A DNA stretch of 6,481 nt from Nitrospinaceae bacterium (GTDB lineage Bacteria; Nitrospinota; Nitrospinia; Nitrospinales; VA-1): contig JAPYPK010000076.1 in NCBI GenBank assembly GCA_029937655.1, positions 1 through 6,481 of the forward strand, read 5' to 3'. Both the position numbers and the translations under genes were made by a program. The stretch's first letter is position 1. Every line of letters begins with the position of its first letter. The notes below the pieces were generated by a model. That model was not told where the DNA came from, made no database searches, and was given only the letters and a program-made list of their open reading frames with translations. Of this stretch, positions 1 through 6,064 are shown piece after piece.

Positions 1-251
1 ATGACTCTATACTGACCAATTATTTGGAGAGCACACCTCAATGTTTGTAGAATAATTCGATGGCAGAATATAAAGTTTTGGTTCCTTAGTATCTACGTAA
101 AGCTTAGCTAGAAAACTGCCGACTTCCCTAATTACATAATTAATAGTTTATAAACCACCACATACCGAATATACGATACAATTCTCTTAGCAACTAAAGT
201 AAAAGATTAGTGGAGTTTAAATCACCAACCGGCACATAACCTTCTGTTTTT

Positions 252-280
252 TTTACATAAAAATTTATTTCCAACAAAAT
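252..280 (+). promoter_or_regulatory. Candidate sigma70-type promoter for rodA
   Basis: TTTACA at 252-257 matches the -35 consensus TTGACA at five of six positions. CAAAAT at 275-280 matches TATAAT at four of six, and the spacer is exactly 17 bp. Transcription would begin near 286-288, about 19 bases before the rodA ATG. The region is AT-rich, so such matches arise easily by chance. Position and spacing are the main support. Confidence 0.35.
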
Positions 281-283
281 AAA

Positions 284-295
284 CATGCTAGCATG
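284..295. promoter_or_regulatory. 12-bp perfect palindrome before rodA
   Basis: CATGCTAGCATG is identical to its reverse complement over all 12 bases. It sits across the predicted transcription start and touches the purine stretch GAAGAA (295-300) that could serve as a weak ribosome binding site. The position would suit a dimeric repressor site. With no central loop it would not make a good RNA hairpin. No regulator is identified and chance is possible. Confidence 0.3.
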
Positions 296-305
296 AAGAA
301 ATATT

Positions 306-1406
306 ATGATAGATCAGAAACTAGCATTTAAATTTAACTGGGGTTTATTCATAGCTATTCTCGCCGTTTCTATTATCGGCGTGATATGTATAAATAGCGC
401 GAATCACGGTCGAACAGAGTCATTCTTCCGTGACCTTTACATCAAACAAGTTTACTGGATTCTCCTTGGACTAGGAGCCATGCTCATCGCCCTGGCAATC
501 GACTGCCGAGAATTCAGTCGACATGCTTATACTATCTACGGGATCACTGTCTTAGCTCTCATTTATGTTCTAGGCGCTGGCGACTCAGTTTCTGGAGCCA
601 AGCGTTGGATCCACGTCGGATCATTTAGCCTGCAGGTTTCAGAGTTTGCAAAAATAGCCTTAATCCTTGCCCTCGCAAAATATTTCGGATCCGGGAAAAT
701 TCAAGGGCAATATTCCTTTAGAGATCTATGGATACCTGCCCTCTTAACAGGTATCATTGTAATGTTGATAGCCGTTCAACCTGACTTAGGGACCGCTATT
801 ATGATTTTCCTGATCTTCCTAGTTTTTATCACCGCCATAGAAATCCATGGAGTATTTCTTACAAAGTTATTCGGGACTGGTGTTTTTTTAATACCTTTAC
901 TTTGGTTTTTTTTAAAAGACTATCAAAAACGGCGCGTAATGACCTTGTTTAACCCCGAAATAGACCCTCTCGGTGCTGGATATCATGCTATACAATCAAA
1001 AATAGCTATCGGTTCCGGAGGTTTTGGGGGTAAAGGCCTTTTCATGGGAACTCAAAGTCGTCTCAATTTTCTTCCTGAAAAACACACCGATTTTATCTTC
1101 TCGGTATTAGCGGAAGAAACAGGCTTCATTGGAGTAATAGTTCTACTTTCTCTTTATCTTTTTATCCTTCTCAAGGGGTTGAGCATTGCTTTTCACGCGC
1201 GGGATCGATTCAGTCTCTTTCTGGCATTGGGAATAGTTAGTTCAATTTCTTTTTACGTTCTGTTCAATATTGGAATGACTGTTGGTTTGTTCCCGATAAC
1301 TGGACTTCCTCTCCCTCTAGTTAGTTATGGGGGGTCGTCACTTGTGACCAATTTTTTCGCGCTTGGACTGTTGCTCAACATAGGAATGAGGCGCATGGCG
1401 CTTTAA
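306..1406 (+). CDS. rodA: Rod shape-determining protein RodA (SEDS peptidoglycan glycosyltransferase)
   Basis: RodA is the integral inner-membrane glycosyltransferase of the elongation machinery. It polymerises lipid II into glycan strands together with a class B PBP (PBP2) and MreBCD. The 366-residue length is normal for RodA (E. coli about 370), and hydrophobic segments run from residue 13 to the C-terminus, as expected for ten membrane helices. Family landmarks in order: GAKRW at 97-101, QVSE at 110-113, QPDLGTA at 158-164, the GYHAIQS block from 225, the PEKHTDF loop at 257-263 and PLPLVSYGGSS at 335-345. Asp262 in the TDF motif aligns with the aspartate proposed as catalytic in SEDS proteins, and Trp101 with the essential tryptophan of B. 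subtilis RodA. QVSE replaces the usual QPSE. The ATG at 306 has only a weak upstream GAAGAA. RodA is preferred to FtsW because there is no N-terminal extension and the next gene is rng. Confidence 0.95.
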   Translation: MIDQKLAFKFNWGLFIAILAVSIIGVICINSANHGRTESFFRDLYIKQVYWILLGLGAMLIALAIDCREFSRHAYTIYGITVLALIYVLGAGDSVSGAKRWIHVGSFSLQVSEFAKIALILALAKYFGSGKIQGQYSFRDLWIPALLTGIIVMLIAVQPDLGTAIMIFLIFLVFITAIEIHGVFLTKLFGTGVFLIPLLWFFLKDYQKRRVMTLFNPEIDPLGAGYHAIQSKIAIGSGGFGGKGLFMGTQSRLNFLPEKHTDFIFSVLAEETGFIGVIVLLSLYLFILLKGLSIAFHARDRFSLFLALGIVSSISFYVLFNIGMTVGLFPITGLPLPLVSYGGSSLVTNFFALGLLLNIGMRRMAL

Positions 1407-1430
1407 GCATCTCTCAAAGATGTATTTTTC
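1407..1430 (+). terminator. Weak hairpin with T-rich tail after rodA
   Basis: CATCT (1408-1412) can pair with AGATG (1418-1422) around a five-base loop, extended by one possible G-T pair, and TATTTTT follows at 1423-1429. The shape is that of an intrinsic terminator, but the stem is short and low in GC, so termination would be partial at best. It begins directly after the rodA stop codon. Read-through into rng remains likely. Confidence 0.3.
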
Positions 1431-1513
1431 ACACTATATATTTAGTATGGTAGAACAACAAATTAGCACTTACATCAGGCCACACAAAAATTTTATCCAT
1501 GTTAAGGACTGAA

Positions 1514-1518
1514 AGAGG
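1514..1518 (+). promoter_or_regulatory. Ribosome binding site of rng
   Basis: AGAGG lies nine bases before ATG 1528 and three before TTG 1522. The spacing favours the ATG, giving a protein that begins MPSEILIN, the usual RNase G N-terminus, rather than MGMPSEIL. Confidence 0.6.
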
Positions 1519-1527
1519 TTTTTGGGC

Positions 1528-3084
1528 ATGCCTTCCGAAATATTGATCAATTCCAGTACTCGGGAAATTCGAGTAGCACTGATAGAAAACAATCAACTGG
1601 CCGAGCTATTCATAGAGCATCAAGCTCACAAGGGTATAGTCGGCAACATCTATAAGGGGAAAGTCTCTAAGGTCTTACCGGGAATGCAAGTTGCTTTTGT
1701 TGATATGGGCTTGGATAAAGCTGGGTTTCTTTGTGCAAACGATATCAATATTACAGCAATACCTGAATCAAAAAAAAAAGATTGGATAGTCGATCAAAGT
1801 AAAAAAACCACATCTTATCAGGAAGAACAAATTACCTTATCTGACGAAGACTCAAGCACAAGACAAATCAAACATCAAATTCCGATTCAGGAGCTTTTGG
1901 AAGAAGGTCAAGAAATTGTTGTTCAGGTTACTAAAGATCCTCTTGGGACCAAAGGCGCTCGTATCACAATGCATATAGGTATTCCAGGTCATTACCTAGT
2001 CTACCTGCCGACCTCAAGCGACATATTTATCTCTCGACGTATTGAAAATGAAACAGAAAGAACTCGATTAAAAACCATACTTCAAGAAACCGAAATCCTA
2101 GAAGGTGGTTATATTGTTCGCACAGTTGGGCAAGAGTGCAAAAAAAACGACTTTGAATCCGACCTTAATTTTCTACACCGCCTCTGGGGAAAATTACAAA
2201 AAAAATCTAAAGAAACGCCTCCCTGTAACCTTTTATATGAAGATCTTAATTTAACTTTTCGTGCAATGCGCGACCTAGTTACGAATGAGGTAGCTCGCAT
2301 AGTAGTAGACTCCAAATTAGAATATCAAAGCTGTCTTAAGTTCTGCAAAGATTACCTGCCTAATTTCTACAGTAAGATTGAGTTGTACCAAGAACCTGCA
2401 CCCATCTTTGATCATTTCGGAATAGAAATTGAGATCAGTCGAGCATTGGACCGGAAAGTCTGGCTCAAGTCTGGTGGATATATTTTAATCGATCAAACAG
2501 AAGCGCTTTTAGCAATCGATGTAAACACAGGGAAGTATGTCGGGAGTTGCGACCCAGAAGAAACGATTCTAAAAACCAACATAGAAGCAGTAAAAGAAAT
2601 TGTCTTCCAGTTACGTTTGCGTAATATGGGGGGAATCATTATTGTCGATTTTATCGACATGGTGAAGGAAGAGAGTAAAGAAACCGTGTGGAAGAGCCTT
2701 ACTCAATCTCTGAAAAACGACCGTTCGCGTACGAAGATTTTGAAAATTTCGGAACTAGGTCTCGTTGAAATGACGCGTAAACGCTCCCGCGAAAGTCTAG
2801 TTCAAACTTTATGTAACACCTGCTCTTATTGTGATGGTAGAGGGCACAATAAATCACCTACAACCATATGTAACGAAATTATAAGATCAGTGCAGCGAAT
2901 CTCCAACAATAACTATCTAAACCGAAAACATGTTACAATAGAAACGCACCCATCTATTTATGAGGCCTTTTTCGAAAAAGAGACCTCTTTCTTGGAGCAA
3001 TCTCAGGAAGAGTACGGCCTTGAGATTACACTCAAGGCAAACCATGAACTTCACCAGGAAAAATTTAATATTTCTTTTGATTAA
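1528..3084 (+). CDS. rng: Ribonuclease G (RNase E/G family endoribonuclease)
   Basis: Single-strand-specific, 5'-end-sensitive endoribonuclease that matures 16S rRNA 5' ends and degrades mRNA in the cytoplasm. The 518-residue length is close to E. coli RNase G (489), with no long C-terminal scaffold as in RNase E. Order: N-terminal beta strand and S1 domain (about 35-150, with NIYKGKVSKVLPGMQVAFVD at 40-59 and KDPLGTKGAR at 136-145), 5' sensor region (about 150-200), RNase H-like linker, then the DNase I-like catalytic region. Asp331 in AIDVNTGKYVG and Asp374 in IIVDFIDM correspond to the magnesium-binding aspartates 303 and 346 of RNase E. The zinc-link motif is C432-S-Y-C435, where CPxC is usual. 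The S1 domain has a polar loop at about 78-118. ATG at 1528 is chosen over the in-frame TTG at 1522 because AGAGG (1514-1518) lies nine bases upstream of the ATG but only three from the TTG. It is followed 29 bp later by the lipoprotein gene. Confidence 0.95.
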   Translation: MPSEILINSSTREIRVALIENNQLAELFIEHQAHKGIVGNIYKGKVSKVLPGMQVAFVDMGLDKAGFLCANDINITAIPESKKKDWIVDQSKKTTSYQEEQITLSDEDSSTRQIKHQIPIQELLEEGQEIVVQVTKDPLGTKGARITMHIGIPGHYLVYLPTSSDIFISRRIENETERTRLKTILQETEILEGGYIVRTVGQECKKNDFESDLNFLHRLWGKLQKKSKETPPCNLLYEDLNLTFRAMRDLVTNEVARIVVDSKLEYQSCLKFCKDYLPNFYSKIELYQEPAPIFDHFGIEIEISRALDRKVWLKSGGYILIDQTEALLAIDVNTGKYVGSCDPEETILKTNIEAVKEIVFQLRLRNMGGIIIVDFIDMVKEESKETVWKSLTQSLKNDRSRTKILKISELGLVEMTRKRSRESLVQTLCNTCSYCDGRGHNKSPTTICNEIIRSVQRISNNNYLNRKHVTIETHPSIYEAFFEKETSFLEQSQEEYGLEITLKANHELHQEKFNISFD

Positions 3085-3113
3085 ACCTTGCCACTGATGA
3101 AAGTAGGCTAATT

Positions 3114-3425
3114 ATGAACTACATTGGACTAGTCATTGTTGTAGGGATATTTTTGATATCGAATGGATGCGGTACCGTTGGGAAAAGTTTTAATACGTCT
3201 AAAATTGAGAGTATTGTAAATGGGATCACCACTCGATCAGATATAAAAAAAATGTTCGGAGAACCTTTTAAAGTAGGTATTCAGAATGGCCAATCTATCT
3301 GGGTTTATGAAGACCACCACTACTCGATAATCCGTAAAGAAACATCCAAGGACCTAATTATCATTTTCAACCCGGATGGAATAGTACAATCCTATCAGTT
3401 TATGTCTAGCAAACCGGCCACATAA
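3114..3425 (+). CDS. Small lipoprotein with BamE/SmpA-like fold
   Basis: A 103-residue exported protein of uncertain function. Residues 3-18 form a hydrophobic signal segment ending in ISNG-C19, a slightly irregular lipobox (Ser at -3, Asn at -2, Gly at -1), so Cys19 is the probable lipidated residue. Gly at +2 is not the aspartate that retains lipoproteins in the inner membrane in enterics, so outer-membrane sorting is plausible. The mature part follows the SmpA/OmlA/BamE pattern: a helix with SIVNGITTRSDIKKMFGEP (33-51), then strands with QSIWVYE (60-66), DLIIIFNPDGIVQSYQF (80-96). BamE itself assists outer-membrane protein insertion, but many unrelated small lipoproteins share this fold, so I do not call it bamE. 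GTAGG (3103-3107) lies six bases before the ATG. The gaps of 29 bp to rng and 24 bp to the porter gene suggest cotranscription. Confidence 0.8.
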   Translation: MNYIGLVIVVGIFLISNGCGTVGKSFNTSKIESIVNGITTRSDIKKMFGEPFKVGIQNGQSIWVYEDHHYSIIRKETSKDLIIIFNPDGIVQSYQFMSSKPAT

Positions 3426-3449
3426 ATTAACCCAGATAATTAAAATTTA

Positions 3450-4871
3450 ATGCTTAAGTTTGATGCTCGGCAGAACCATATCCTGCATTTATCTTGGCTC
3501 GCATTCTTCTTCTCGTTTGTCGCCTGGTTTAATATGGCGCCATTTAACACAACGCTCATTAGAACAGTCGGCCTGAGTCAGGAACAGATAAACATATTAA
3601 TGCTATGCAATGTATCCCTGACTATTCCAGCTCGCATTCTCATTGGAATAATGGTCGATCACTTTGGGCCAAGAAAGGTTTTTAGCTGTTTACTAATATT
3701 CTCCGCAGGAGTTTGTTTTTATTTTGCATCAGGAGAAAGTTTTGAGGATTTCCTGGTTGCTCGCCTGCTCATGGGAATCGTTGGAGCGGGGTTTGTTGTC
3801 GGCATTAAAATGATCTCCGAATGGTTTCCTCCCGAAAAAATGGGACTAGCCCAAGGGATTTACGCTGGATGGGGTAACTTTGGCGCAGCAGCAGCAGTAT
3901 TTACCCTTCCAATTATAGCTTCATTCTTTCCAGAAAAAATAGGATGGCGATATGCTGTGGTTTTCAGCGGTATCCTTTGTGCCATTTGGGGGATTGTTTA
4001 TTTTATTTTCGCGAAAGAACTCTCAGAAAAAAGTAATACCTTTCGGACCGGATTTGAGCACAACATAGAGGTAACAAACAAAAAAGACATTTTTCTTCAA
4101 ATACTATTCTTGATACCTATTTATGGGGCTATGGCTACTCTCGCTTGGAAACTTTCGGGACATTCTTTGCAGCTATTATCTGCTACTACCTTTAAAACAC
4201 TGGTCACAGGAATACTCATTCTTTACATCTTTAACATGACACAAACCGTCCGCTCAAACCTATTAAAACTCGATGAACAAATTTCGCCAGAAAAAAAATA
4301 CGAATTCAAACAAATAATCATCTTAAGTATGGTTTATGCGTTGGCCTTCGGATCTCAACTTGCTGTAATTTCAATGTTTCCACAGTTTTTGGAATCAACA
4401 TTTAAACTTTCAGTCGCCACAGCGGGTATGGTAGGTTCGAGTTTTGCTTTTATGAACCTGATCAGTCGTCCAGCTGGAGGCTGGATTTCAGACTTAATTG
4501 AGAAAAAGCGTGCCCTGATATTGTTTGTAACCGGTTCAATGATTGGCTATATAATGATGAGTCAAATAAATTCCTCTTGGCCTCTGTGGAGCGTGCTCTT
4601 ATTAGCATTTGGCTGTTCCATGTTTTTACAGGCAGGAACTGGTGCCTGTTTTGCCGCTGTTCCGCTCATTCGCAAAGACCTGACAGGAAAGTTGGCCGGT
4701 TTAGCAGGAGCATATGGTAATGTAGGTGCCGTTATGTTTCTGACTGTGTTGAGCTTTACTGGCCCCGAAAAGTTTTTTATCATCGCGGCTTTTTACGCTG
4801 CAATTGTTTTAATTGCCCTTATTTTTATCAGCTCGTTTAATAATCTTCATCAATCATTTCAAAAAAACTAA
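3450..4871 (+). CDS. NarK/NNP-family nitrate/nitrite transporter (MFS)
   Basis: Inner-membrane major facilitator of the nitrate-nitrite porter family, probably importing nitrate and/or exporting nitrite. The 473 residues carry both nitrate signatures: AGWGNFGAA (139-147) and GAYGNVGA (420-427). The paired substrate-binding arginines of NarK match Arg62 in IPARILIG of helix 2 and Arg340 in ISRPAGG in the second half. MFS motif A is VDHFGPRK (69-76). Between the two six-helix halves lie two further hydrophobic stretches (about 214-233 and 248-264), followed by a charged stretch (about 267-287) leading into the second half, so 14 membrane segments are likely rather than the 12 of E. coli NarK. 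I recall similar long bacterial NNP members, but subtype, coupling ion and direction cannot be read from sequence. No Shine-Dalgarno is evident before the ATG. The stop is four bases from ychF, and no nitrate or nitrite reductase gene lies in the window. Confidence 0.85.
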   Translation: MLKFDARQNHILHLSWLAFFFSFVAWFNMAPFNTTLIRTVGLSQEQINILMLCNVSLTIPARILIGIMVDHFGPRKVFSCLLIFSAGVCFYFASGESFEDFLVARLLMGIVGAGFVVGIKMISEWFPPEKMGLAQGIYAGWGNFGAAAAVFTLPIIASFFPEKIGWRYAVVFSGILCAIWGIVYFIFAKELSEKSNTFRTGFEHNIEVTNKKDIFLQILFLIPIYGAMATLAWKLSGHSLQLLSATTFKTLVTGILILYIFNMTQTVRSNLLKLDEQISPEKKYEFKQIIILSMVYALAFGSQLAVISMFPQFLESTFKLSVATAGMVGSSFAFMNLISRPAGGWISDLIEKKRALILFVTGSMIGYIMMSQINSSWPLWSVLLLAFGCSMFLQAGTGACFAAVPLIRKDLTGKLAGLAGAYGNVGAVMFLTVLSFTGPEKFFIIAAFYAAIVLIALIFISSFNNLHQSFQKN

Positions 4872-4875
4872 AACT

Positions 4876-5973
4876 ATGGGATTTACATGTGGGCTCGTCG
4901 GACTACCCAACGCTGGGAAATCAACTCTATTTGGTGCATTAACACGTACAAAAGCCCAATCGGGAAACTACGCTTTCACCACCATTGAGCCAAATAGCGG
5001 TATTGTTCCCGTCCTGGACCCCAGACTTGAAACTATTTCTCAATATATAAAAGCAGATAAAGTTGTTCCCACGACTCTAGAGTTTGTAGATATCGCAGGC
5101 CTAATTAAAGGGGCTTCGACAGGAGAAGGCTTAGGGAATAAGTTTCTCGGTCATATTCGAGAGGTTGATGCCATTGCGCACGTCGTAAGATGCTTTGAAG
5201 ATAGTAATGTACCTCATGTCAGCGACACTATCGACCCAGCCGATGATATTGATACTATCAACACTGAATTAATGATCTCTGATATGGAAACTCTCGCTCG
5301 TCGTAAAACAAAAATTGAGAAACTCGCAAAATCTGGAAATAAAGAGGCTCGCATGCACTTAACTGTGATTGAAAAAGTCATAGAAAGTATAAATAATAAT
5401 TGTCCCGCACGTGCCATAAAAGTTTTTTCCGAGGAGGAACAGAACTTTCTCGACAGCTTGACTCTCCTTAGCTCAAAACCTGTCCTTTACATATGCAACG
5501 TCATGGATCCAAGCGATACAGATAGCAAACAAGTTCAAAAAGTAAAAAAAATCGCCGAAACTGATGGCTCGTCAACTGTAGCGCTCGCCGGGAAAATTGA
5601 AGGTGAAATTATGGAGATTGAAGACCCTGATGAAAGACAAATGTTTATGGATGAAATGGGATTAAAGGAAACCGGTCTCGATCGGATGATAATTGCCGGT
5701 TACAGCTTGCTACAACTCGTCACTTTTTTTACTGCAGGTGGTAAAGAAAATCGTGCATGGACCATTAAAAATAATTCAACTGCACCACAAGCTGCGGGAG
5801 TCATTCACACCGATTTTGAGAAGGGGTTTATTCGCGCAGAAGTGTATAGTCTTGAAGACCTCATACAGCACACAACTGAAGCATCTATTAAGGAATCTGG
5901 AAAATTAAGAGTCGAAGGGAAAGATTATATTGTACAAGATGGTGATATCGTTCACTTTCGGTTCAATGTCTGA
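4876..5973 (+). CDS. ychF: Redox-regulated ATPase YchF (Obg-related, OLA1 family)
   Basis: Cytoplasmic P-loop ATPase of the TRAFAC/Obg class that binds ribosomes and the 70S/50S complex and is linked to translation and oxidative-stress control. The 365-residue length matches the family (E. coli 363). The G1 P-loop is GLPNAGKST (9-17), the G2 region YAFTTIEPN (32-40), and the G3 motif DIAG (72-75) is followed by a hydrophobic Leu76, typical of HAS-type NTPases. A coiled-coil helical insert spans about 125-200, and the TGS domain about 283-364 ends in GKDYIVQDGDIVHFRFNV. The nucleotide-specificity motif reads N208-V-M-D211, where YchF proteins usually have NxxE, the signature of ATP rather than GTP preference. 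ATG 4876 gives the canonical MGFTCGLVG start. A TTG at 4813 in frame would add 21 residues inside the porter gene and is unlikely. No Shine-Dalgarno is visible, and the four-base gap after the porter stop suggests translational coupling. Confidence 0.96.
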   Translation: MGFTCGLVGLPNAGKSTLFGALTRTKAQSGNYAFTTIEPNSGIVPVLDPRLETISQYIKADKVVPTTLEFVDIAGLIKGASTGEGLGNKFLGHIREVDAIAHVVRCFEDSNVPHVSDTIDPADDIDTINTELMISDMETLARRKTKIEKLAKSGNKEARMHLTVIEKVIESINNNCPARAIKVFSEEEQNFLDSLTLLSSKPVLYICNVMDPSDTDSKQVQKVKKIAETDGSSTVALAGKIEGEIMEIEDPDERQMFMDEMGLKETGLDRMIIAGYSLLQLVTFFTAGGKENRAWTIKNNSTAPQAAGVIHTDFEKGFIRAEVYSLEDLIQHTTEASIKESGKLRVEGKDYIVQDGDIVHFRFNV

Positions 5974-6064
5974 ACAAATTCAGCTTCATCCTTGAAGGTT
6001 CACCTTGGAAAAGATTAGCCAAAACAAACTTTATATAAAGTAGCTATCTAAAACTAAAAACATA
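5974..6064. other. Convergent intergenic gap between ychF and recJ
   Basis: These 91 bases separate the stops of two genes that face each other. A short AAGG-TTCA-CCTT stem-loop (5995-6006) sits early in the gap, but no T-run follows it, so it is not a convincing terminator. A 14-bp perfect palindrome lies at 6028-6041. No clear bidirectional terminator is visible although one would be expected here. Confidence 0.5.
6028..6041. repeat. 14-bp perfect palindrome
   Basis: ACTTTATATAAAGT equals its own reverse complement. It is almost wholly A and T, so any cruciform or RNA hairpin would be weak. It may be a protein site, a fragment of termination sequence or chance in AT-rich DNA. Confidence 0.4.

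Larger units (their letters stand above)
1..305. other. Non-coding region upstream of rodA
   Basis: I see no gene here. The plus-strand frames I read from the left edge are soon closed by stops (for example the ATG at 1 stops at 13-15), and the longer open stretches do not read as protein. I recognise no tRNA, no strong terminator and no repeat family. The sequence is AT-rich and holds a short perfect palindrome at 146-155 (GTTTATAAAC), which is unremarkable at this base composition. The last 55 bases hold a candidate promoter and a 12-bp palindrome, listed separately. In many bacteria the PBP2 gene (mrdA) directly precedes rodA. Here no coding sequence abuts rodA, so rodA probably has its own promoter. 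Confidence 0.6.

Noticed and set aside
1..305. tRNA, small gene or CRISPR in the leading non-coding stretch
   Set aside because: I found no T-loop signature, cloverleaf arms, repeated units or open frame with protein-like content.
1463..1496. Possible promoter before rng (TTAGCA with an A/T-rich -10)
   Set aside because: The -35 matches at only four positions and no good -10 lies at 16-18 bp. AT-rich sequence produces such matches freely.
2109..2315. Minus-strand open frame inside rng
   Set aside because: It lies wholly within the well-supported RNase G gene, has an arginine/serine-rich composition typical of an antisense shadow and matches no family I know.
4562..4783. Minus-strand open frame inside the nitrate porter gene
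   Set aside because: It is the shadow of the second nitrate signature region on the opposite strand. It has no ribosome binding site or recognisable domain.
4813..4875. N-terminal extension of YchF from TTG 4813
   Set aside because: The 21 added residues overlap the end of the porter gene, and YchF proteins start at MGFxCG, which is at 4876.
5214..5417. Minus-strand open frame inside ychF
   Set aside because: It is fully contained in ychF, with no independent coding evidence.
5693..5908. Plus-strand open frame in another frame of the YchF TGS region
   Set aside because: It overlaps a conserved domain in the correct frame. Its translation resembles no protein.
5985..6010. Near direct repeat TTCATCCTTG / TTCACCTTGG and AAGG-CCTT hairpin as a terminator
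   Set aside because: The stem is four base pairs, no T-run follows on either strand and the repeat is imperfect.
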